Positions 55,509 through 64,000 of a stretch of 64,000 bases of DNA are shown one piece after another (positions within the stretch are counted from its first letter, which is position 1; each line of letters begins with the position of its first letter). The position numbers and the translations under genes are program-made. This DNA comes from Chachezhania antarctica. GTDB taxonomy: Bacteria; Pseudomonadota; Alphaproteobacteria; Rhodobacterales; Rhodobacteraceae. The stretch lies in the NCBI RefSeq assembly GCF_003646465.1, contig NZ_QZEX01000002.1, forward strand, positions 1-64,000, in the 5' to 3' direction. The notes below the pieces were generated by a model. That model did not search any database and was not told the origin of the DNA. It worked only from the letters and a program-made list of their open reading frames with translations.

Positions 55509-55523
55509 TTAGAACCGTTCTAA
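55509..55523. promoter_or_regulatory. Iron-Rhodo-box-like IscR operator
   Basis: TTAGAAC-C-GTTCTAA is a perfect 15-bp palindrome, 115 bp upstream of iscR and 81 bp upstream of the divergent hydrolase gene. It matches what I recall of the Rhodobacteraceae Iron-Rhodo-box bound by IscR. It would give iron/Fe-S feedback on the suf operon and possibly on the hydrolase. Confidence 0.8.
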
Positions 55524-55603
55524 GGTGACTGGAAGATTTCGTCAAGAAACCCGGTCACCGGCGGACATGCCCGCCAGATGGAATAGACAGGACCCCTCTA
55601 CCT

Positions 55604-56257
55604 ATGCCCGAGGTCATTTTTCCCGGACCCGAAGGTCGCCTGGAAGGACGTTACCACCCGCAGAAGGAACGTGATGCGCCGATCGCGATCGTGCTGCATC
55701 CGCATCCGCAATTCGGCGGGACGATGAACAACAAGGTCGTCTACAACCTGCATTACGCCTTCTACAACATGGGGTTCACCGTGCTGCGGTTCAACTTCCG
55801 TGGCGTGGGCCGCAGCCAGGGTGAATACGATCAGGGCATTGGCGAGCTGTCCGATGCCGCCTCCGCGCTCGATTACCTGCAGTCGATGAACAACAACTCC
55901 AAGCATTGCTGGGTTGCGGGCTTTTCGTTCGGCGCGTGGATCGGCATGCAGCTTCTGATGCGGCGGCCGGAAATCACCGGGTTCATCTCGGTCTCGCCGC
56001 CCGCGAACATGTACGACTTTTCGTTTCTCGCCCCCTGCCCGGCTTCGGGACTTGTCATCAACGGCCTGGCCGACCGTGTGGCCCCGCCCGCGGACACGAC
56101 GACGCTGGTCAACAAGCTGCACGAACAGAAGGGCATCACGATCACCCACCAGGAGATCGAGGGCGCCGACCATTTCTTCCAGGACGAGCACATGGACACG
56201 CTGATCGGCAACGTGTCGACCTATGTCAAACGCCGCCTGACGGAAACCACGCGCTAG
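55604..56257 (+). CDS. Alpha/beta hydrolase (COG2945 type)
   Basis: A 217-residue alpha/beta hydrolase. The family signature is IVLHPHPQFGGTMNNKVVYN and LRFNFRGVGRSQGEYDQGIG. The nucleophile elbow is WVAGFSFGAWIGMQLLM, the acid is in VINGLADRVAPPAD and the His in IEGADHFFQDEHMDTLI. The substrate is unknown. It is divergent from iscR across the IscR-type palindrome and is followed by a strong terminator, so it is monocistronic and may be iron-responsive. Confidence 0.9.
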   Translation: MPEVIFPGPEGRLEGRYHPQKERDAPIAIVLHPHPQFGGTMNNKVVYNLHYAFYNMGFTVLRFNFRGVGRSQGEYDQGIGELSDAASALDYLQSMNNNSKHCWVAGFSFGAWIGMQLLMRRPEITGFISVSPPANMYDFSFLAPCPASGLVINGLADRVAPPADTTTLVNKLHEQKGITITHQEIEGADHFFQDEHMDTLIGNVSTYVKRRLTETTR

Positions 56258-56283
56258 AACAGGCTGCCATCGCAGCACGTGCG

Positions 56284-56309
56284 GGCCGGGACGATGTCCC
56301 GGCCTTTTT
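56284..56309 (+). terminator. Rho-independent terminator after the alpha/beta hydrolase
   Basis: A perfect 9-bp stem GGCCGGGAC / GTCCCGGCC with a GAT loop is followed directly by TTTTT. It lies 27 bp past the hydrolase stop and isolates icd from it. Confidence 0.9.
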
Positions 56310-56473
56310 CGTTCGGATCGCGCGTGTGCCTTGTTGCGGGATTGGTTCACACCGCCAGCCCGTTGTCCGCGACCGCCACCCGCAAGCGGTATACGTTTGC
56401 ATACCCATTTCTTCGTAACACTTTTTGCGCTAGACCGACGCCAACCGACTCACATCGTTCAGAGGGCGTTCCA

Positions 56474-57688
56474 GTGACCAAGATCAAGGTAGACAACCCC
56501 GTCGTCGAGCTAGACGGCGACGAGATGACCCGCATCATCTGGGACTTCATCAAGCAGAAGCTGATCCTGCCCTACCTGGATGTCGATCTGCTGTATTACG
56601 ACTTGGGGATGGAGGAGCGTGACCGCACCGACGACCAGGTCACCATCGACGCGGCCTACAAGATCAAGGAAATCGGCGTCGGCGTGAAATGCGCCACGAT
56701 CACGCCGGACGAAGCGCGGGTCGAGGAATTCGGCCTGAAAAAGATGTGGAAATCGCCCAACGGCACGATCCGCAACATCCTGGGCGGTGTCGTGTTCCGC
56801 GCGCCGATTATCTGCAAGAACGTGCCGCGCCTTGTGCCGGGCTGGACGAAACCCATCGTCATCGGCCGCCATGCCTTTGGCGACCAATACAAATGCACGG
56901 ATTTCCTGATGCCCGGCCCCGGAACTCTGACGATGAAGTTCGTGGGCGAAGACGGCACCGTGATCGAGAAGGAAGTCTACCAGTCCCCCGGCGCCGGCGT
57001 CGCGATGGGCATGTACAACCTCGACGACTCCATCGCCGATTTCGCGCGCGCGTCCCTGAACTACGGCCTGAACCTCGGCTGGCCGGTCTACCTGTCCACC
57101 AAGAACACGATCATGAAAGCCTATGACGGCCGCTTCAAGGACCTGTTCCAGGAGATTTACGAGGCCGAGTTCGCCGAGAAGTTCAAGGAAAAGAAGATCT
57201 GGTACGAACACCGGCTGATCGACGACATGGTGGCCTCGGCCATGAAATGGTCGGGCGGCTTCGTCTGGGCCTGCAAGAACTACGATGGCGACGTGCAGTC
57301 CGATACCGTTGCGCAGGGCTTCGGTTCGCTGGGTCTCATGACCTCGCAACTTATGACGCCCGACGGCAAGATCGTGGAGGCCGAGGCGGCGCATGGCACC
57401 GTCACCCGCCACTACCGCCAGCATCAGCGGGGCGAACAGACCTCCACCAACTCCATCGCGTCGATCTTCGCGTGGACGGGCGGGCTGAAGCACCGCGCCA
57501 AGCTGGATGATAACACTCCGCTCATGAATTTCGCCGATACACTGGAGAAAGTGATCGTGCAGACGGTGGAATCGGGCCACATGACCAAGGATCTGGCACT
57601 GCTCGTCGGCCCCGATCAGGGCTGGCTGACGACGATGGGCTTCCTGGAAAAGATCGACGAGAACCTGAACAAGGCGCTGGCGGGCTGA
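56474..57688 (+). CDS. icd: NADP-dependent isocitrate dehydrogenase
   Basis: A 404-residue type II (eukaryote-like, homodimeric) isocitrate dehydrogenase of the TCA cycle. Visible are [40 protein letters not shown], the substrate-binding [20 protein letters not shown], then catalytic [14 protein letters not shown] and [20 protein letters not shown] (metal Asp), and [20 protein letters not shown]. The start is GTG 56474; the frame extends upstream across the previous terminator. An inverted repeat GCGGGCT/AGCCCGC spans its stop codon (57680-57699) without a T-run. Confidence 0.96.
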   Translation: MTKIKVDNPVVELDGDEMTRIIWDFIKQKLILPYLDVDLLYYDLGMEERDRTDDQVTIDAAYKIKEIGVGVKCATITPDEARVEEFGLKKMWKSPNGTIRNILGGVVFRAPIICKNVPRLVPGWTKPIVIGRHAFGDQYKCTDFLMPGPGTLTMKFVGEDGTVIEKEVYQSPGAGVAMGMYNLDDSIADFARASLNYGLNLGWPVYLSTKNTIMKAYDGRFKDLFQEIYEAEFAEKFKEKKIWYEHRLIDDMVASAMKWSGGFVWACKNYDGDVQSDTVAQGFGSLGLMTSQLMTPDGKIVEAEAAHGTVTRHYRQHQRGEQTSTNSIASIFAWTGGLKHRAKLDDNTPLMNFADTLEKVIVQTVESGHMTKDLALLVGPDQGWLTTMGFLEKIDENLNKALAG

Positions 57689-57734
57689 ACCAAGCCCGCG
57701 GCCTCCCGACAATCGACACCGCAGCAGGACGCCC

Positions 57735-59240
57735 ATGACCAAGCTCACCGACGCCCGGACCTGGCTTTATCACCTGGGCGATGTGACCGGGGCCCGCGCC
57801 GATGAGATTGCGGCCACGAACGCCGATCTTGTCGTCACCGAATGGGCCAGCTACCGCCGCGAGGAAGACCCATATACCCCCGCCGGTCTGGACCGGATGC
57901 GCGGTGGCGACGACAAGCTGATCGTGTCGTACCTGTCTATCGGAGAGGCCGAGTCCTACCGCTACTACTGGGATCCCCAATGGGAAAGCCGCGCCCGCCC
58001 CGACTGGATGGGAGAGGCCAACCCTGAATGGACCGACAACATCAAGGTGAAGTACTGGAAGGACGACTGGCAGCAGATCGTCTTCGACTATGCACAGAAG
58101 ATCGTCGATGGCGGGTTCGACGGGCTCTACCTCGATATCGTGGCGGCCTATGAATACTGGGAAGACGTGCGCCCGAACGCCAACCGCGATTTCCGCGCCG
58201 ACATGGCCGGTTTCGTGGCCGAACTCGAAGCCCGGACGCAGGCCTACATTGACGAGACCGACCCGGGCCGCGACTTCTACATCATCGGCCAGAACGCGCT
58301 GGAACTGATCCGCAACGCCACATACCGCGATGCCATCGACGGGATCGGCAAGGAAGATCTGCGCTTCTACTACGAAAACGGCGCGCCCGAGGATTTCGAG
58401 GCCTGGCCAAAAGACGAATACGCCTATCACCTGAGACTTCTCGACCGGGCCGAAAAGGCCGGGAAGGCAACCTTCGTGGTGGAGTACGTGCCGGACGACC
58501 ATCGCGCCGATGCGCGGTCCCACCTGAAGCAGGAAGCCCGCGATCTGGGCGACACGGGCACGCCGATCTACGTCGCAGGCACCCGCGCCCTGGACGAGAT
58601 TACGGACCAGCCCGGCTCGATCACCAACGGGGTCTTCCCGCCACTGGGTGACCGGGAGACCGCCAACCGCGTCACCGGCACGGCAGGCGCCGACACGCTG
58701 ATCGGTACGACAGGTGCCGACCTGGTCCTTGGCAAGGCCGGCAATGACACGATCCGCACCCGTGGCGGCGACGACACGGCCCGCGGTGGCATGGGCCACG
58801 ACCGTCTGAATGGCGGCGGCGGAAGCGACACCTTGCACGGCGGCCGCGGCCTGGACGAGCTTTTCGGCCAGGCCGGCCGCGATCAGCTGGCAGGCGCCAA
58901 GGGGGCCGATCTTCTGAAGGGTGGCCGCGGGGCCGACACGCTCTTGGGCGGCGGCGGCGCGGACGAGCTTTTCGGCGGCGCCGGCCGTGATCTTCTGATC
59001 GGCGGCCGCGGCGGCGATCTTCTGACCGGCGGCGCGGGCCGCGACACGTTCCGGTTCCGCGGCCGGACGGGCGAGGACGAGGTCACCGATTTCGACACCG
59101 CGCGCGACCGGATCGACATCCGGGACAGCTACACGCTGAGCGACACGGATGCCGGTCTCTACATCGATCTCGACACCTCGGGTGGCATCCTGCTGGCAGG
59201 CATTGCGATGGCGGACTTCGATCCGGGCCACATCATCTGA
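57735..59240 (+). CDS. GH114-like glycosidase with C-terminal RTX calcium-binding repeats
   Basis: A 501-residue protein. Residues about 5-300 form a TIM-barrel of the MJ1477/TM1410 (endo-alpha-1,4-polygalactosaminidase, GH114-like) family: WLYHLGDVTGARADEIAATN, IVSYLSIGEAESYRYYWDP, VDGGFDGLYLDIVAAYEYWE (candidate catalytic Asp) and ATFVVEYVPDD. Residues about 312-440 hold roughly a dozen RTX nonapeptides (GGxGxDxLx, for example LLGGGGADELFGGAGRDLLI). A serralysin-like end follows (TFRFRGRTGEDEVTDFDTAR). With no signal peptide, it is probably exported by a type I system using the C-terminus, and folds on calcium outside. It likely cleaves an amino-sugar polysaccharide. No type I secretion genes are nearby. 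Confidence 0.85.
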   Translation: MTKLTDARTWLYHLGDVTGARADEIAATNADLVVTEWASYRREEDPYTPAGLDRMRGGDDKLIVSYLSIGEAESYRYYWDPQWESRARPDWMGEANPEWTDNIKVKYWKDDWQQIVFDYAQKIVDGGFDGLYLDIVAAYEYWEDVRPNANRDFRADMAGFVAELEARTQAYIDETDPGRDFYIIGQNALELIRNATYRDAIDGIGKEDLRFYYENGAPEDFEAWPKDEYAYHLRLLDRAEKAGKATFVVEYVPDDHRADARSHLKQEARDLGDTGTPIYVAGTRALDEITDQPGSITNGVFPPLGDRETANRVTGTAGADTLIGTTGADLVLGKAGNDTIRTRGGDDTARGGMGHDRLNGGGGSDTLHGGRGLDELFGQAGRDQLAGAKGADLLKGGRGADTLLGGGGADELFGGAGRDLLIGGRGGDLLTGGAGRDTFRFRGRTGEDEVTDFDTARDRIDIRDSYTLSDTDAGLYIDLDTSGGILLAGIAMADFDPGHII

Positions 59241-59312
59241 CGCGACGGATCGACAACGCCGCGCCGGTCAGGCACAGAGCATCTGCCCGTCCCCTATTCA
59301 CAGAGACCTGCG

Positions 59313-59642
59313 ATGCATTACGTTTTCCTCGGCCTTGCGATCATTGGCGAAGTGATCGGAACCACCGCGCTGCAGGCATCGAACCAGATGACGAAACTGG
59401 TGCCCGCAATCATCGTGGTCGTGGCCTACACGGCTTCGTTCTACACCATGGCGCTGGCCTTCCGGGTGATCCCGGTCGGCGTGGCCTATGCGATCTGGTC
59501 CGGCGCGGGGATCGTTCTGATCGCCGGGATCGCATGGGCTCTGTTCGGTCAGAAGCTGGATTTGCCGGCGGTTCTGGGCATGATTCTGATCGTTGCCGGG
59601 ATCATGGTGATCAACCTTTTCTCCAACAGCGGGCATGCCTGA
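59313..59642 (+). CDS. SMR-family small multidrug efflux protein
   Basis: A 109-residue four-helix membrane protein of the EmrE/QacE family. The essential Glu is in FLGLAIIGEVIGTTALQAS (helix 1), and YTASFYTMALAFRVIPVGVA and YAIWSGAGIVLIAGIAWALF (with the conserved Trp) are characteristic. It exchanges protons for cationic compounds. It lies 72 bp after the RTX glycosidase gene and 78 bp before typA. Confidence 0.92.
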   Translation: MHYVFLGLAIIGEVIGTTALQASNQMTKLVPAIIVVVAYTASFYTMALAFRVIPVGVAYAIWSGAGIVLIAGIAWALFGQKLDLPAVLGMILIVAGIMVINLFSNSGHA

Positions 59643-59720
59643 GGCGGTTTGACCCTTTCTTTCTGCACTGCGGCAGGGTATGGGCGCCCCAACTCATACA
59701 CATGTCCGGACGCCCGAATA

Positions 59721-61541
<1,821 letters not shown>

Positions 61542-61555
61542 CCTTAAAGGAAAGT

Positions 61556-61620
61556 GGGGGCTCTGCCCCCGCCCGCTCCTGCGGAGCGGCCTCCCCCAAG
61601 GTATTTACGGACCAAAGAAG
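61556..61620 (-). repeat. Roseobacter-type intergenic repeat, copy B (inverted)
   Basis: Read on the minus strand it begins CTTCTTTGGTCCGTAAATAC, then GGGGGAG and ends in two hairpins: CCGCTC-CGCAG-GAGCGG and a GGGGGC-AGA-GCCCCC stem. It is the reverse complement relative of copy C 51 bp away and of copy A at 35754. It starts 15 bp after typA. Confidence 0.78.
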
Positions 61621-61671
61621 TCGCGCGTGCCGATCTTTCCGGATCGTATCGCGAAGAGCGCCACGCGTGCT

Positions 61672-61733
61672 CTTCTTCGGTCTTCAAAATATCTCGGGGG
61701 AGTCGCCCGAAGGGCGGCGGGGGCAGAGCCCCC
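61672..61733 (+). repeat. Roseobacter-type intergenic repeat, copy C
   Basis: CTTCTTCGGTCTTCAAAATA, then TCTCGGGGGAGTCGCCC-GAA-GGGCGGC (hairpin) and GGGGGC-AGA-GCCCCC. It is in opposite orientation to copy B, so the pair can fold into one long stem with 51 nt between the copies. Confidence 0.78.
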
Positions 61734-61765
61734 TTGCGAACCGGACACACGAGACCGGACGAAAG

Positions 61766-61787
61766 AAGGGGGCCCTGGGGCCCCCTT
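61766..61787. terminator. Bidirectional terminator between typA and nrdJ
   Basis: AAGGGGGCC-CTGG-GGCCCCCTT is a perfect 9-bp stem with a 4-nt loop. T-rich sequence follows on both strands (TGAGTTT on +, CTTTCG on -). It probably ends transcripts of one or both convergent genes. Confidence 0.75.
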
Positions 61788-62104
61788 TGAGTTTCGTCAG
61801 CCGGACTCATTCTTTGACCGCCCGATTTTGTTTTATGCCTGCGGTCCGGCAAACGCGGGGCGAGCGCACCCGCCCCGGGTAGAAGTGGGGGGACCAGACT
61901 TCCGCCCCACCCCAGCTCCGGCGAACGGCACCGCCATTCGCCGAGAGGGACAGAGCGGTTATTGCAGAAAACTGCGCAGATCCGCCCGGCCCCAAATCAA
62001 GATACTTTGGCGCCGAAACGCCCCGATCCCGATCTTCGTCGGGACGGAGACAGCAACTTGCACCGCCCCCGCCCCTCGGCGCCATTGCCGGCGCCGTCGT
62101 TCGT

Positions 62105-64000
62105 TCAGCTACACCCGGACGTCCCGCCGCAGGTGTTGCACTTCATGCAGGTCCCGTTGCGGACCAGCGTGTAGTTGCCGCATTCGCCGCAGGGATCGCC
62201 CTCGTAGCCCTGCATCTTGGCCTTGATGCGCGCTTCCGGTGCCGTCGTGCCGGCGGTGACAGCCTCGACCGACACGGTGGTCTGCATGCCCGACACGGCT
62301 TCCGGCACCAGCGTGTGCAGCGCCGTTTCCGGATCGTTGACCGCAACCGCGCTCATCCGCTGGCCGCCCTGGAACACGACCAGTTCCTGCGGCAGACGAT
62401 TGCGCAGGTAGCCCGTGGACGAGATCTGCTTGAGCACCTCGAGAGACCGGTTCGCCGCCGTCTCGGACATTTCCGAGATGTTGGACACGCCCTCTTCCTC
62501 TCCCCGGCCGATATCGTCGAAGCTGGCGCCCTCGGGCTTCACATGGGCAAGGTCTGTGCGATCCAGGTACGACACCGCCAGTTCCCGGAACACGTAATCC
62601 AGGATCGAGGTCGCGTTCTTGATCGAGTCGTTGCCCTGCACCATGCCGGCCGGTTCGAACTTGGTGAACGTGAAGGCATCCACGAATTCCTCCAGCGGCA
62701 CGCCGTACTGAAGACCGACCGACACCGCGATGGCGAAGTTGTTCATCATCGCCCGGAAGCCGGCGCCTTCCTTGTGCATGTCGATGAAGATCTCGCCAAG
62801 GTTGCCGTCCTCATATTCGCCGGTGCGCAGGTACACCTTGTGGCCGCCCACGACCGCCTTCTGGGTATAGCCCTTGCGCCGCTGGGGCATCTTTTCGCGA
62901 TGGCGGCGGATGACTTCCTTGATGACGACCTTCTCGATCACCTTTTCGGCCAGGACATGGGCCTTGGCGGCGGGCGAGCCGGTTTCCATCACCTCGGCCG
63001 CCTCGTCATCGTCCTCGACCAGCGCGGAGGCCAGCGGCTGGGACAGTTTCGAGCCGTCGCGGTAAAGCGCGTTGGCCTTCACACCCAGCGACCAGGACAG
63101 CTCGTACGCCTTCTGGCAGTCCTGGATCGTGGCGTCGTTCGCCATGTTGATCGTCTTGGAAATCGCGCCCGAGATGAAGGACTGTGCCGCCGCCATCATG
63201 CGGATGTGGCTGGACACCGACAGGAAGCGCTTGCCCTTCTTGCCGCAGGGGTTGGCGCAATCGAAGATGCTGTAGTGGTCTTCCTTCAGGTAGGGCGCGC
63301 CTTCCAGCGTCATCGTCCCGCAGACATGGTCGTTGGCAGCGTCCACGTCGGCTTTGGTGAAGCCCAGGTGGCGCAGCATATCGAAGGTCGGGTCGCTCAG
63401 CTTGGCGGCGGGGACCTTCAGCACGTCGGTGCAGAAATCGGCGCCCAGCGTCCACTGGTTGAAGACGAAGCGGATGTCGAATGCCTGCTCCAGCGCGCCT
63501 TCGACCTTGGCCAGTGCGGCCTCGTCGAAACCTTTCGATTCCAGCGCCGCCAGATTCACGCCCGGGGCGTCGGACAGGGAACCGTGGCCCACCGCGTAGC
63601 GAATGATGTCCTCGATCTGGGCCGAGCTGTAGCCCTGCCCTTCAAGTGCGGCGGGAACCGAGCGGTTGATGATCTTGAAGTAGCCGCCGCCGGCGAGCTT
63701 CTTGAACTTCACCAGCGCGAAGTCGGGCTCGATCCCGGTCGTGTCGCAATCCATCACCAGACCAATCGTGCCTGTGGGCGCGATCACGGTGGATTGGGCG
63801 TTGCGGTAACCGTGCGCCTCGCCCAGCCGGAGCGCTTCGTCCCAGGCGGATTTCGCGAGGCCCGACAGGCGCATGTCGGGGCAGTTGGCGTGGTCGAGCG
63901 GGACAGGCTTCACCGCCAGATCCTCGTAACCCGCCGATTTTCCGTGGGCCGCCGTGCGGTGGTTGCGGATCACGCGCAGCATCGTGTCGGCATTCCGGTC
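62105..64000 (-). CDS. nrdJ: B12-dependent (class II) ribonucleotide reductase, 3' part
   Basis: The visible 631 residues are the C-terminal half of a long NrdJ (family about 1,200 residues), and the frame is open to the window edge at 64000, so the 5' part is missing. It makes deoxyribonucleotides using adenosylcobalamin. Recognisable parts are [80 protein letters not shown] and [20 protein letters not shown]. The C-terminus is a Cys-rich zinc/redox tail ([20 protein letters not shown], then CGG) that probably regenerates the active site. The 3' end faces the typA repeats. Confidence 0.95.
   Translation of the reverse strand, partial: DRNADTMLRVIRNHRTAAHGKSAGYEDLAVKPVPLDHANCPDMRLSGLAKSAWDEALRLGEAHGYRNAQSTVIAPTGTIGLVMDCDTTGIEPDFALVKFKKLAGGGYFKIINRSVPAALEGQGYSSAQIEDIIRYAVGHGSLSDAPGVNLAALESKGFDEAALAKVEGALEQAFDIRFVFNQWTLGADFCTDVLKVPAAKLSDPTFDMLRHLGFTKADVDAANDHVCGTMTLEGAPYLKEDHYSIFDCANPCGKKGKRFLSVSSHIRMMAAAQSFISGAISKTINMANDATIQDCQKAYELSWSLGVKANALYRDGSKLSQPLASALVEDDDEAAEVMETGSPAAKAHVLAEKVIEKVVIKEVIRRHREKMPQRRKGYTQKAVVGGHKVYLRTGEYEDGNLGEIFIDMHKEGAGFRAMMNNFAIAVSVGLQYGVPLEEFVDAFTFTKFEPAGMVQGNDSIKNATSILDYVFRELAVSYLDRTDLAHVKPEGASFDDIGRGEEEGVSNISEMSETAANRSLEVLKQISSTGYLRNRLPQELVVFQGGQRMSAVAVNDPETALHTLVPEAVSGMQTTVSVEAVTAGTTAPEARIKAKMQGYEGDPCGECGNYTLVRNGTCMKCNTCGGTSGCS

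Larger units (their letters stand above)
61542..62104. other. 563-bp convergent intergenic region with inverted repeats
   Basis: It separates the convergent typA and nrdJ genes. It holds two inverted copies of the roseobacter-type repeat (61556-61620 and 61672-61733) and a strong hairpin (61766-61787). The remaining part, about 61800-62104, shows no gene or clear structure; it is GC-rich sequence with no start-plus-ribosome-site combination that I trust. Confidence 0.7.

Noticed and set aside
57680-57699. Inverted repeat at the icd stop codon as a terminator
   Set aside because: The 7-bp stem has no following T-run and overlaps the stop codon; the evidence is too weak for a call.
58700-59060. 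Tandem GC-rich DNA repeats that look like a minisatellite or CRISPR-like array
   Set aside because: The period corresponds to RTX nonapeptides within a continuous coding frame; there are no unique spacers.

Overview
This window is GC-rich, densely packed chromosomal DNA from an alphaproteobacterium, most likely a marine member of the Rhodobacteraceae (roseobacter group). The evidence is an IscR without the three-cysteine motif, an Iron-Rhodo-box-like palindrome in front of the suf operon, a B12-dependent ribonucleotide reductase, a TRAP transporter and typical gene overlaps of the ATGA/GTGA kind. No phage, insertion sequence or CRISPR array is visible.

Layout. 1-2160: a decayed divergent pair, a frameshifted phzF-like gene with a small membrane protein, facing a LysR gene that needs three reading frames. 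2429-3864: a methyltransferase and a sugar O-acetyltransferase meeting on a shared CTAG stop. 4136-10396: a moxR-DUF58-DUF4381-batA-batB/C-batD operon, divergent from an eight-heme cytochrome c (10831-12795). 12830-19836: a sugar-acid (probably L-arabonate) locus with SMP-30 lactonase, IlvD/EDD dehydratase and RraA-like aldolase on one strand and a TRAP transporter plus GntR regulator on the other. The 124-bp divergent promoter carries two palindromes.

19848-32564 is one co-directional 12-gene block. It makes a CDP-6-deoxy sugar (rfbF, rfbG, 3,5-epimerase, C-methyltransferase, reductase/epimerase, acyltransferase). Tailoring genes follow (CmcI-like, glycosyltransferase, TylF methyltransferase, SGNH esterase, sulfotransferase). 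It ends in two tandem paralogous right-handed beta-helix proteins without signal peptides. This is the most unusual system in the window.

32976-46788 is mostly housekeeping: tRNA-Leu(CAA), YqaA, DsbB, HNH, RluE, esterase, AlkA, MFS, squalene/phytoene-synthase-like, cimA, an AT-rich orphan, cysS, MmcQ/YjbR, DUF3095 and an aminotransferase, with several REP-like palindromes. 47413-55394 is the iron-sulfur operon iscR-nifS-sufB-ybjQ-sufC-sufD-yip1-yip1-sufS. 55604-64000 holds an alpha/beta hydrolase, icd, a GH114-like RTX protein, an SMR pump, typA and the 3' part of nrdJ, which runs off the window.

All functions are read from motifs and gene order; no database search was possible.
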